64,000 nucleotides of DNA, from contig NZ_FLQT01000003.1 in the NCBI RefSeq assembly GCF_900088125.1, forward strand, positions 369,070 to 433,069, given 5' to 3'. A program made the position numbers and the translations under genes. Shown piece after piece: positions 36,035-44,766 of this stretch (the first letter of the stretch is position 1; each line of letters opens with the position of its first letter). This DNA comes from Peptoniphilus pacaensis (lineage in GTDB: Bacteria > Bacillota > Clostridia > Tissierellales > Peptoniphilaceae). The notes beneath the pieces were generated by a model that made no database searches, had not been told where the DNA came from, and worked only from the letters and a program-made list of their open reading frames with translations.

Positions 36035-37714
36035 TTATTCGTGATGGTAGTTGTAATCAGCATCTAATGGCCAAGGTTGCATTGCGCCTCCTTCTTCAGC
36101 AGGTCTGCAATTTTGCGCATAGATGTTCAGTACGCCCTTTTCTTGTTTCAATGCCGGACGAACCCAAGATTTTCTTCTTTCCTCTAGCACTTCATCTGAA
36201 ATCAAAAGATTGACTGATCCGCCGGCAATATCCATTTCTATTTCATCACCATTTTCAATTAACGCGATGACACCACCATCATATGCCTCCGGTGAAACGT
36301 GGCCGACAATGGCTCCATAGTTAAAGCCGGAAAAACGTGCATCCGTAATCAATCCAACTTTTTTGTCAAGTCCCAAGCCGATCAAAGCATCGATGCTTAG
36401 CATTAACTCTTTCATTCCCGGGGCACCCTTGCATCCCTCATAGCGAATAACCAGAATATCACCTGCAACAATATCTCCATTCATGATTGCTTGATAGGCA
36501 TCTTGATCGCAGTCATAAACTTTTGCTTTACCCTTGATATAGCGCACTTCTTCATATACAGCTGTAGGTCGCACAATGGACCCTACCGGCGAAATGTTTC
36601 CACGAAGTACTTTAAGTCCGGGTTCTTTTGAAACCGGATTTTCAAGTGAATGAATTACTTCATTGGGCACATCTTTTACAGTTTCTAGAATATCTGCCCA
36701 AGTATTTCCATAGATTGTGGGGGCATCGGTGTGCAATTTACTTTCCAATTGCTTCATGACGCTCTTCACGCCGCCTGCATAGTGAAAGTCAACTACGGTA
36801 TAGGGACCACTTGGTATAACCGCATTGATGCAATAGATTTCGTTTGCATATTTTTCAAAATCATCTAAAGTAAGTTTGATTCCCAGTTCATAAGCATATG
36901 CCAAAATATGGAGCACAGCATTCGTGGATCCCGCTACTGCCATGTCAAACATAATGGCGTTTTCCAAAACGTCCCTTGTGATTAAATCTTTTGGAGTACG
37001 CCCCGACTTCGCAAGTTCAACCATATATTTGCCCGCTGTTCTTGCAGCTCTAATACGTGCATTATCAGAGGCAGGAATTGTTGATGTTCCGGGCATGACA
37101 AGATTTAATACCTCGCCTAACATTTGCATCGTGTTCGCTGTTCCCATCGATGGACAGGCACCAAAGGAAGGACACACGCACTCTTCCATATCGAATAATT
37201 CTGCCTCTGATGCGCCTGAAAATCTCGCCGTATCCAAGTCGGCTTCTACTACTGTCTCCCCACGATAGTTGCCTGCTTGCATAGATCCGCCGGTTACAAC
37301 CATGGCCGGGATATCCAGCCGACAAGCCGCCAGATAGCATCCTGCAATAATCAGATCGCAAGTGGCTACACAACAGATTGCATCAAAGTTATGTACTCTG
37401 GATACAAATTCAATGGACATGGCGACAATATCTCGCCCTACTTGCTCGTATTTCATTTCATCGGCGCCATTTGCCACATTACCACAAGTTGCTGGAATTC
37501 CGAATTCTACAGGGATTCCGCCTGCGGCCCAGATTCCTTCTTTCACCGCTTCTGTCACTTGACGAAGGTGTGCCGTTCCGGGGGAACCTGCCATGTAGGA
37601 ATTTGGTATGCCGATATGTGGTTTCTTGCGAATATCTTCATCCGAATAACCGGCAGCTTTCATCATGACACGTCTATGTGCCGCCTCAGCTCCGTTCCAA
37701 TAACTACAACCCAT
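36035..37714 (-). CDS. Divergent IlvD/Edd family dehydratase-like protein
   Basis: 559 residues. The family fold is clear from AVKEGIWAAGGIPVEFG, VVTGGSMQAG, FGACPSMGTANTM and MPGTSTIPASDNARIRAA. Several canonical cofactor residues differ when aligned without gaps to dihydroxyacid dehydratase: the TPCN Cys becomes Gly (GSPGT), the SDG Asp becomes Gly (TCGN), and CDK reads CDL, losing the carbamylated Lys. The second and third Fe-S cysteines remain. It is probably a dehydratase with altered cofactor or substrate, not the valine/isoleucine enzyme. AAAGGAGATTATAGG precedes ATG. It heads the module divergent from LysR. Confidence 0.78.
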   Translation of the reverse strand: MGCSYWNGAEAAHRRVMMKAAGYSDEDIRKKPHIGIPNSYMAGSPGTAHLRQVTEAVKEGIWAAGGIPVEFGIPATCGNVANGADEMKYEQVGRDIVAMSIEFVSRVHNFDAICCVATCDLIIAGCYLAACRLDIPAMVVTGGSMQAGNYRGETVVEADLDTARFSGASEAELFDMEECVCPSFGACPSMGTANTMQMLGEVLNLVMPGTSTIPASDNARIRAARTAGKYMVELAKSGRTPKDLITRDVLENAIMFDMAVAGSTNAVLHILAYAYELGIKLTLDDFEKYANEIYCINAVIPSGPYTVVDFHYAGGVKSVMKQLESKLHTDAPTIYGNTWADILETVKDVPNEVIHSLENPVSKEPGLKVLRGNISPVGSIVRPTAVYEEVRYIKGKAKVYDCDQDAYQAIMNGDIVAGDILVIRYEGCKGAPGMKELMLSIDALIGLGLDKKVGLITDARFSGFNYGAIVGHVSPEAYDGGVIALIENGDEIEMDIAGGSVNLLISDEVLEERRKSWVRPALKQEKGVLNIYAQNCRPAEEGGAMQPWPLDADYNYHHE

Positions 37715-37889
37715 CCTATAATCTCCTTTCTGCTATTTCATGTTCTTTTGAACAACTTCATCATATGCGATTTTTATATCAAATTGAAGAGTGAAAGATT
37801 AATGTCAAACTTAACATTTTCTTAAGGACGGTTTTTTGTCTGATTATCGGTTGTAAATTCACATTTAGTGAACGGTATTATTAGTATAA

Positions 37890-37902
37890 TTAACGACGTT
37901 AA
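37890..37902. promoter_or_regulatory. Palindrome TTAACG-A-CGTTAA in the lysR/dehydratase divergent region
   Basis: A perfect 6-1-6 palindrome lies between the divergent dehydratase-like and lysR genes. A TATAAT (37885-37890) abuts it on the plus strand. This is a candidate LysR operator. The rest of 37715-37989 shows nothing else I can support. Confidence 0.45.
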
Positions 37903-37989
37903 ATTTCATCTGCATTGCAGAAATTTGTTTTTTCTACTAAAATACAACAAACGAGAGGTGTTTATTAACTCAATCGGAGGTTATTATAC

Positions 37990-38847
37990 ATGTCAAAAAT
38001 CGATTTCATCTTGGATGTCTACGAGACACATAGTATTTCTAAGACAGCTACTAGATTAAATTATACTCAATCTGCTGTCAGTCAAGCCATTAGCAACTAT
38101 GAAAAAGAAATTGGTATCGCACTCTTTAAGCGCTCAAAAGCAGGTATGACACCTCTCCCCGGAACGGAGAAAATTTTTGAGGAGTTAAAAAACATACAAT
38201 CGTCTCGGGCACACATCGAGCAATTTGCTGCTAAGATTAGTGGGTTGGAAGTAGGGCTTATACGAATTGGCACGATTCAGAGTATTGCTTACCACTGGCT
38301 ACCTGGAATTTTGAAAAAATTCACGGCTCTATATCCTAAAATTACCTTTCAGCTCTACGTTAGTAGTTTCCAAGAATTAAATTATAAACTTCAAGAAGGA
38401 GAATTAGACTGCATCTTTACTTCAGAATACGCTGCACAAGACCTACCCAACACAACACTTGGTGAAGATGAATTGATGCTTGTCATGCCCAAGCATCACC
38501 CGTTATCTAAGAAACTTATGATTTCCTTTTCGGATGTGATGGGACAGGATTTTATTATGTCTGCAGATGATACTGACTATGAAACCGGGGAACTTTTCCG
38601 TATGTATAGAATGGAACCAAATGTTCAGTTTTACATCAATGAAGACTACACTGTCATTAAAATGGTGGAGCAGGGATTTGGAATAGCCATTCTTCCTAAT
38701 TTGTTGCTCTACAATATCCCGTTTGACGTGTGCGTACGCTCATTTACGGAACATTATAAACGTAAGCTTGTAGTGGCACGTTCTTCGACAGTTGAAGCTT
38801 CTCCTGCTTTAGAACGGTTTATAACTTTCATTTCGACTCAGCATTAA
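37990..38847 (+). CDS. LysR family transcriptional regulator
   Basis: 285 residues. The winged helix-turn-helix is N-terminal (SKTATRLNYTQSAVSQAISNYEKEIG in part, residues 16-42), followed by a periplasmic-binding-like effector domain (GLIRIGTIQSIAYHWLPGIL onward). It is divergent from the dehydratase/tautomerase/cyclodeaminase genes and is likely their activator, responding to the substrate or an intermediate. Start with CGGAGG 13 bases upstream. Confidence 0.88.
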   Translation: MSKIDFILDVYETHSISKTATRLNYTQSAVSQAISNYEKEIGIALFKRSKAGMTPLPGTEKIFEELKNIQSSRAHIEQFAAKISGLEVGLIRIGTIQSIAYHWLPGILKKFTALYPKITFQLYVSSFQELNYKLQEGELDCIFTSEYAAQDLPNTTLGEDELMLVMPKHHPLSKKLMISFSDVMGQDFIMSADDTDYETGELFRMYRMEPNVQFYINEDYTVIKMVEQGFGIAILPNLLLYNIPFDVCVRSFTEHYKRKLVVARSSTVEASPALERFITFISTQH

Positions 38848-38897
38848 GAAGCAGAAGCAATTTTCGATTGATATAGCAAGGATTTAGGCTCTATCAC

Positions 38898-38933
38898 ATC
38901 CATTGGGGAGCATTCTCCTCAATGGATATTTTT
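38898..38933 (+). terminator. Intrinsic terminator of lysR
   Basis: A 13-bp stem with one mismatch (38898-38910 with 38915-38927), a CATT loop and a T run, 50 bp after the lysR stop. Confidence 0.82.
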
Positions 38934-39011
38934 GTGCGCTTTAGCATGAATAAAAGAAGCCAGGTTTACACCGGATTCCCCAATGATTGACATAGAATCT
39001 TTTTTAATTAA

Positions 39012-39141
39012 AGGGCATAAAAATAGCCGGACTGCATTATAAGTCCGGCTTTTATGGTGGAGACGGCGGGGGTCTAGGATATAGGCTTATAAATCGCATG
39101 ATAAACCCGTTTGGAATAAATAGTGTGCAACCAGTGTGTAA
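39012..39141 (-). repeat. tmRNA-3'-end-like repeat, copy B (possible attachment-site relic)
   Basis: Homologous to 34204-34333. On the minus strand it carries GACCCCCGCCGTCTCCACCA (39055-39074), which closely matches the 3' terminus of Firmicute tmRNA including CCA. A perfect 9-bp hairpin AGCCGGACT/AGTCCGGCT with a T-rich tail follows at once. The T-arm sequence before it is not intact (no GGTTCGA), so this is a fragment, not a working ssrA. The remainder of 38934-39328 holds no gene. Confidence 0.65.
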
Positions 39142-39328
39142 CGATAAATAGTCAGTGTAGTGTTCTGTTTTCAAACTAAAGAAAACTTTAAATTAGAAAC
39201 GAAAGGCTTTCTGGATTTTTTCAATTGATTGCTACTCAATTTCATTCAGATATTCAATGTTTGTGATAGAATTTAGAATGATATTATAGCAGAATATAAA
39301 GAGCATAAAATGTCAGGAGTGAGAGTAA

Positions 39329-40093
39329 ATGAAGAATAAACTTCAAGAATTAGAAACTAGAAAAAGACATTTGAATCAAAAGATACAAACCATTTCACAA
39401 CATTTTTTAACCAGTTACGAGGAAGATTTCGCTATTCGATTCGCTCATGAATCTACAAAGATGGAAGGAAACACTCTTTCAATTTTTGAAGTAAAAACTC
39501 TTCTAGTGGATCGAATTACAGTAGGAGGAAAAAAATTAAGAGAACTCTATGAAGTGATTAATCATCAGAAAGCCTTTGAGTATGTAAAAAAAGCGATTTT
39601 AGAAAACAGAGAATTCACAGAAGACTTAATCAAAGACCTCCACCAGATTATCACGGAAAATATTTTTCCCGGAGGTGTCTATCGTCAAACTAATGTACGG
39701 ATCTCGGGTGCTTCCTTTATTCCTATCGATTGGACAGAGGTTAGAAATGAGATGTCATATTTCATAGAACAATATACAATCCGAAAGAAGGATTCATCAA
39801 CATTAGAACTAGCTGCATGGGTGCATGCAGAGTTTGTCAAAATTCATCCTTTTGCCGATGGCAATGGTAGGACAGCACGATTGCTTATGAATTATATCTT
39901 AATGGCCGATGATTTCTTGCCAATTAACATTTCTACAGAGAATCGGGCTGAATATTACGAAAGCCTCGATCAGTACGCTAAAGATCAGAACCTTGAAAAG
40001 TTTTTATTTTTGATTTGTGAAGAAGAAGAAAAAGCAATTAAGGATTATGAGATTGAATTACAGGTAGAAAAATCTCGTTCCTTTGAAAGATGA
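39329..40093 (+). CDS. Fic family protein with intact active site
   Basis: 254 residues. The Fic motif HPFADGNGR is at 173-181 and the inhibitory motif S42-xxx-E46-G47 (STKMEGN) is in the N-terminal helix, so this is a class II, self-inhibited Fic protein. Typical activity is AMP transfer to a protein hydroxyl. SD AGGAGTGAG lies nine bases before ATG. It is followed 59 bp later by a second Fic gene. Confidence 0.87.
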   Translation: MKNKLQELETRKRHLNQKIQTISQHFLTSYEEDFAIRFAHESTKMEGNTLSIFEVKTLLVDRITVGGKKLRELYEVINHQKAFEYVKKAILENREFTEDLIKDLHQIITENIFPGGVYRQTNVRISGASFIPIDWTEVRNEMSYFIEQYTIRKKDSSTLELAAWVHAEFVKIHPFADGNGRTARLLMNYILMADDFLPINISTENRAEYYESLDQYAKDQNLEKFLFLICEEEEKAIKDYEIELQVEKSRSFER

Positions 40094-40152
40094 TTGTACT
40101 GAAATTACTTTAGACTATATAAGCTTTTCTCTGTTTGTTTCGGAGGTTATGA

Positions 40153-40878
40153 ATGAACAATAAGTATAATATGACGCTTTCACAAAATATTGCTTACGCA
40201 AAACGTAATTTAGTAGACAGCATTTATAATAGTGCCAAGTTGGAAGGATTAAATGTTACCTTCCCTGAAACTTATACTATTCTTGAAAAAGCGAAGATGC
40301 AGAATGTAGATATTTCTGCCGTCAGTACGATTTTAAATTTAAAGCATGCTTGGCAATTTCTTTTAAAGAACATCGAAGAACCCATTACTCTTGATTTCAT
40401 AAAAAACCTGCATTATGAAATTGCGAAAGATGAAGCGCTTGCCTGGGGAGAGTTGAGGACGGGTCGTGTTGGTATTGGTGGAACAGATTATATACCACCA
40501 ATACCTGAAGAAGGCGAAGTAAAAACAAAACTTTTAGCATTCGAAAAAATAAATAATGCAACGGAAAGAGCGATTGAACGAATGCTGTGGATGATGAAAG
40601 CTCAACTTTTTTGGGACGGAAATAAACGAACTGCTTCACTTATTGCTAATAAAGATCTTATAAGCCACGGTAAGGGTATTCTAACAATCAGGGAAAAAGA
40701 TATTCTAGAGTTCAATACCTTGCTCAGCCATTATTACTCTACAGATGAAAAAACCGATCTAGTAAAAATGATTTACAAAAAAGGAATTTCCGGTGTCGAG
40801 TTAAAAGATCAAGCAACTAAGAGAATGAATCTTTCTAAGCCCGACTCGTCATTGAAACATAGTGATTTAGAAAGATAG
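40153..40878 (+). CDS. Fic family protein lacking the motif histidine
   Basis: 241 residues. The fold and the inhibitory motif S27-xxx-E31-G32 are present. The motif reads QLFWDGNKR (151-159): the catalytic His of HxFxxGNxR is replaced by Gln. The nucleotide-binding DGNKR remains. It may be catalytically dead and act as a partner of the preceding Fic protein, or use another chemistry such as the non-AMP reactions known for variant Fic proteins. CGGAGG lies before the ATG. A terminator follows. Confidence 0.8.
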   Translation: MNNKYNMTLSQNIAYAKRNLVDSIYNSAKLEGLNVTFPETYTILEKAKMQNVDISAVSTILNLKHAWQFLLKNIEEPITLDFIKNLHYEIAKDEALAWGELRTGRVGIGGTDYIPPIPEEGEVKTKLLAFEKINNATERAIERMLWMMKAQLFWDGNKRTASLIANKDLISHGKGILTIREKDILEFNTLLSHYYSTDEKTDLVKMIYKKGISGVELKDQATKRMNLSKPDSSLKHSDLER

Positions 40879-40882
40879 CTTT

Positions 40883-40928
40883 AAAGCCACTGTCTTATCG
40901 ATGTTCCATCGAGTATGGTGGCTTTTTT
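40883..40928 (+). terminator. Intrinsic terminator of the tandem fic genes
   Basis: AAAGCCAC pairs with GTGGCTTT, enclosing an inner ATCGATG/CATCGAG hairpin, and is followed by six T. Confidence 0.8.
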
Positions 40929-40950
40929 GGTCTTGAATTTACAATCTAAG

Positions 40951-41293
40951 TGCGACGAAAAATGATTCACCGTTTTCCGGTAAAATTATGTCGACGAAAA
41001 CCAATCAACCGGGGGGGATGATGAATCATTATTCTCATTTTACACAAAGATTATGCCTTCAGCGTGCGACGAAGTGTGCAACCGTTCGAGATTATTGGAG
41101 ACAAAGTGAAAGCCATTTGCTATTTCAAAAATAACAAATGGCTTAAATAAGCGGTTTCAAGATTATTTGAAACCCTTTGAAATGGAATGGAAAGGAAATC
41201 ATATATTGATAGAATTTCAGCCTATGGGTGCAAATCGATACCTATGGGTGCAAATGAGGGTGCGTAGGTGCAATTCAATGGGTATGGGTGCAG
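40951..41293. mobile_element. Degenerate, possibly IS-derived segment with short direct repeats
   Basis: The left part has three GCGACGAA-type repeats (near 40952, 40990, 41066). A 10-bp hairpin (41110-41119 with 41135-41144) follows. The right part has CCTATGGGTGCAAAT twice (41221-41235, 41241-41255) and two shorter GGTGCA copies up to 41293. Clusters of GGTGCAAAT-like repeats occur at ends of some IS21-family elements, which is why a degraded IS is suspected. No transposase frame survives. Confidence 0.35.
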
Positions 41294-41371
41294 CTCCATT
41301 TTACAACTAACTATTCCTCATAAATTAAGCCCTTCTACTATTTCAGGTGTCCACGCACATAATAAGAATTT

Positions 41372-42724
41372 TCATGCTTGTACTTTTTCTTTGCTCATCT
41401 TATTTAGTTCTCCAAGCATCATGAAGATTCCAACAACAATCATAATGAAATCAACAAGGGGCTGTGTGAACCAAACAGCTTTTACTCCAAATACCATTGG
41501 CAAAAGAATCATTGCAGGGACAAACAGGAACAGCTGTCTAAGCATAACAATAATCCCCGCTTTCTTTCCGTTTCCAATAGATTGGAAAAATGTAATGCTC
41601 ATGACCATTACTCCATATAAAATAAATACGGAATAGAACAGTCTGAAATTCCCAACTCCCTGTGTTATGATACTTGTTTCTACTCCAAATAAGGAAAGTA
41701 TCTGACTTGATAACAGCAATGATGGAATCCAAAAGACTGCTGCAAGAATAAGTCCTCCGATAGAAAATATCTTCATTGCTTGCCTTACTCTGTCATATTG
41801 CTTTGCTCCGAAGTTTGTTCCGACAACAGGCTGCAATCCTTGACTCATTCCCCAAAGTGGAATGAACGAAAAGGCATATACACGAAGCGATGCTGCCATC
41901 AAAATTCCGTTTGGATCTCCGCCATACTTAAATGCCATTTTATAAAGCATAGTCTGTTGAATCATGAACAGAAGCTGCATCATCATAGCTGATGAGCCTA
42001 CTCCAAACATTTCTTTTTTTATTTCTTCATCGGACTTAATCTTATGAATTTTAACGACTTTACTCTTTTTCAGGAAGTAGTGCAGCGTTACAACCGCCTG
42101 AACAAACTGTGCTGTAATCGTTGCAAGGGCAGCACCTTCAATGGCGTATTCACCCATAACTGTCATTAAAATCGGATCAAGAATGATATTCAGTAAAGCT
42201 CCAAGTCCCATTATCATCATGGCTTTTTTCATTAGACCTTCGCCACGCATAACCATGTTTGCGGACTGTGTAAAATTTACAAAGATGGAACCGATAAAGA
42301 TTACTCTTAGGTATCTGATACCATAAGCTTTAATCTCACCTGTTGCTCCGACCATATCTAAAAAATGTGGTGCAAGTAGTATTCCACCAACTGTTATGAT
42401 CGTCGAAAACAAAATCACCCAGAAAATCAGGTTGCCCATGATTTTATCTACGGTTTTCTGATCTCCTTTACCAATCGCTCGTGATAAAACAGATGCAGAA
42501 CCTACACCTATGAGTGTAGATACTCCACTATTGAAAAAGGTAAGTGGCATAGCTACACCACAAGCTGTCATTGCAGTTTGTCCTATAATATTTCCTGCAA
42601 AAATTCCATCCATTAGTGGATAAAGACCTATTACTATCATTCCTATTACAGCAGGAATAGATAATTGAAAAAGTAAATCTATGGGTCTTTTTGTTAATAA
42701 TTGTTCTTTCATATCTTGTTTCAT
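41372..42724 (-). CDS. MATE family efflux transporter
   Basis: 450 residues from ATG at 42724, preferred because AAAGGAGG lies nine bases upstream; a frame from 42745 has no site. About 12 membrane helices in two homologous halves, with LSIPAVIGMIVIGLYPLMDGIF and FSFIPLWGMSQGLQPVVGTNFGA as MATE landmarks. MATE pumps export cationic drugs or metabolites using Na+ or H+. It follows the ECF/ABC locus on the same strand and may be co-transcribed with it. Confidence 0.88.
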   Translation of the reverse strand: MKQDMKEQLLTKRPIDLLFQLSIPAVIGMIVIGLYPLMDGIFAGNIIGQTAMTACGVAMPLTFFNSGVSTLIGVGSASVLSRAIGKGDQKTVDKIMGNLIFWVILFSTIITVGGILLAPHFLDMVGATGEIKAYGIRYLRVIFIGSIFVNFTQSANMVMRGEGLMKKAMMIMGLGALLNIILDPILMTVMGEYAIEGAALATITAQFVQAVVTLHYFLKKSKVVKIHKIKSDEEIKKEMFGVGSSAMMMQLLFMIQQTMLYKMAFKYGGDPNGILMAASLRVYAFSFIPLWGMSQGLQPVVGTNFGAKQYDRVRQAMKIFSIGGLILAAVFWIPSLLLSSQILSLFGVETSIITQGVGNFRLFYSVFILYGVMVMSITFFQSIGNGKKAGIIVMLRQLFLFVPAMILLPMVFGVKAVWFTQPLVDFIMIVVGIFMMLGELNKMSKEKVQA

Positions 42725-42765
42725 AAAATTACCTCCTTTTTTCATCCATATTTTTCAGCCAAATT

Positions 42766-43035
42766 TTAAGTTTGATCGAAGAATTCCCTAATTTTTTCCA
42801 TATTCTTTTCATCTTTAATACCATGCCATTTGACTTTTCCATTCTCCATAAACATAAAATAATTACAACAGCATTCTACTAATTCCGGATCATGTGTAAT
42901 AATAAAAATAGTTTTTCCGTCCTCTTTAAGCCTCATCATTTCATTAGAGACTTCTTTCATATTTCTAAAATCCAAACCACTTGTAGGCTCGTCCAAAATT
43001 AAGATTGATCGATTACTCAAATTTAAATCTTCCAC
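42766..43035 (-). pseudogene. C-terminal remnant of an ABC ATPase (EcfA/CbiO-like)
   Basis: 89 codons contain only Walker B and the H-loop (ILILDEPTSGLD, FIITHDPELVE), ending with a short C-terminal tail. Walker A, Q-loop and signature are missing. It resembles the second domain of the fused EcfA at 46483-47898 (LDEPTSGLDYTNM). The frame opens at a GTG inside the end of the preceding ABC gene. It is best read as the tail of a deleted paralogue. Expression as a small protein cannot be excluded. Confidence 0.75.
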
Positions 43036-44765
43036 TTTTCAGATTGTTTTCTGATTTCAATAAAATCCTTATATATTCCATGTTTAGATGCAAGTTCACT
43101 ATGTGTTCCTACTTGTTTTATAACACCATCTTTTAAAACAACTATCTGATCAGCATTTTTTACAGTAGAAAGCTTGTGTGCAATTACAATAACAGTTTTG
43201 CCTTTTAATAAGTTTTTCAAAGCAATTAATAATTGTTTTTCATTTTCTGGATCTACGCTTGAAGTTGCCTCATCAAGAATTACAAATTTACTTGGCTTTA
43301 ACATAGCTCTCGCAATAGATATTCTCTGGCGTTCACCTCCAGATAGGTTTGAACCCCCTTCTTGCAAAACAGTATCATAAGCTTGTGGCAATTTCATAAT
43401 AAAATCATGGCACTGAGCTTTTTTGGCAATATCTATCATTTCTTCATCTGTTGCATTTGGATTACCAAACTTAATATTGTTTTTTATGGTATCATCAAAA
43501 AGATACACGTCTTGAAAAACAAAGCTAAAATTTGAAAGCAATTCATCATACTTGTACTGTTTAATATTTAGATTTCCAACTTTTACTTCGCCAGAATTTA
43601 CATCCCAAAACCTCGCCATTAAATTGCAAAGTGTTGTTTTACCACTTCCTGAAAATCCAACAAGAGCAGTTGTTTTTCCATCTGGAACAAGCATACTTAG
43701 ATTATTAAAAAGATGTTCTTTTCCATAAGAAAATGAAATATTGTTCATTGATATTTCTGCTTTATCTACTTCTGTCATTTCACCTTCTTCAATTACAGGT
43801 AAATTTCTTAAATTTATAACAGTATTAAGATTTCGTACAGCAACACCCTTAATACTCTGCATACTTCCTGCTAATTCAAATCCAGAAAAAACAACAAAAC
43901 TCATAACAATTAATATAATAGCTTTAGTAACTTCAATATCCCCTGATAAATATCTTATGATAGAACTAAAAATTATCACACAAATACCAAGTTTAAATAC
44001 TAACAAGAATAAAAACTGTGTTGGAACTAAAATTTTTTCTACAGCAAGGAAGCCTTTGCGACTTTTTGTAATACTTTCGTTTAGTTCCTTAACTGTATTT
44101 TTATCTTTTCCAAATGCTTTAGTTATTCCTATCCCATTTACATACTCAAGCATTTTTTCACTTAAATCCAATTTAAGTCCTAACAATCTCTCTGTTAGTT
44201 GATCTGTGCTTTTTTGTGTGAATAAGTTTACTAAGGTTCCAACAATCAAAGTCAACAATATAATTATAGCTGTTGCAAAATCATAAGGTAGTATGAAAAT
44301 AACCATAATTAGTGTCTGTATTGTACCTACAAGCATTTGCTCAATAATAAAAACTCCTATTGTTTCAAGTTCACCTATAACAGTTGACAATGCTCCTGCT
44401 ATATTCCCTAAAGAATTTGTGCTGAAATATCCCATGTTTACATTTTTTAAACGATCACCAATATATAATCTATTTTCTGCTCCTAAATTGTACGAAGCAA
44501 TATATTTGTTTTTATCAGCCAGATATCCAAATATAATTTTTCCCACCACACTTATAGCTGCAATAATAAAAACAATATACACATCTTTCATTAAAATGCT
44601 TTGGTTCGTGAATATATTTTCACAAATTTTGGTCAAACATAATAGAATTGCACCTAAAGAAACTCCTTCAAATACTCCCTTAAATACATCAAAAATAAGC
44701 ATTTTTGTTATTTTATTTGAATATGACCCTGACACCTCATATAAAGTTTTTATCAATTCTCTCAC
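43023..44765 (-). CDS. Exporter-fold ABC transporter, membrane and ATPase domains fused (second subunit)
   Basis: 580 residues. Six membrane helices occupy the first 310 residues. The ATPase has GFSGSGKTT, the signature LSGGERQRISIARAM and Walker B FVILDEATSSVD. It pairs with the product of the adjacent upstream gene to form a heterodimer. Some heterodimers of this fold, such as YbtPQ and IrtAB, import metal-siderophores, and association with an ECF module makes import worth considering. Substrate is unknown. Confidence 0.88.
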   Translation of the reverse strand: MRELIKTLYEVSGSYSNKITKMLIFDVFKGVFEGVSLGAILLCLTKICENIFTNQSILMKDVYIVFIIAAISVVGKIIFGYLADKNKYIASYNLGAENRLYIGDRLKNVNMGYFSTNSLGNIAGALSTVIGELETIGVFIIEQMLVGTIQTLIMVIFILPYDFATAIIILLTLIVGTLVNLFTQKSTDQLTERLLGLKLDLSEKMLEYVNGIGITKAFGKDKNTVKELNESITKSRKGFLAVEKILVPTQFLFLLVFKLGICVIIFSSIIRYLSGDIEVTKAIILIVMSFVVFSGFELAGSMQSIKGVAVRNLNTVINLRNLPVIEEGEMTEVDKAEISMNNISFSYGKEHLFNNLSMLVPDGKTTALVGFSGSGKTTLCNLMARFWDVNSGEVKVGNLNIKQYKYDELLSNFSFVFQDVYLFDDTIKNNIKFGNPNATDEEMIDIAKKAQCHDFIMKLPQAYDTVLQEGGSNLSGGERQRISIARAMLKPSKFVILDEATSSVDPENEKQLLIALKNLLKGKTVIVIAHKLSTVKNADQIVVLKDGVIKQVGTHSELASKHGIYKDFIEIRKQSEKWKI

Positions 44766-44766
44766 T

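Noticed and set aside
39012..39141. An intact tmRNA gene
   Set aside because: Only the acceptor-stem end and terminator are recognisable; T-arm, tag frame and 5' half are missing.
41221..41293. The GGTGCAAAT repeats as a CRISPR array
   Set aside because: Units are too short and irregular, spacers are about 5-10 bases, and no cas genes are present.
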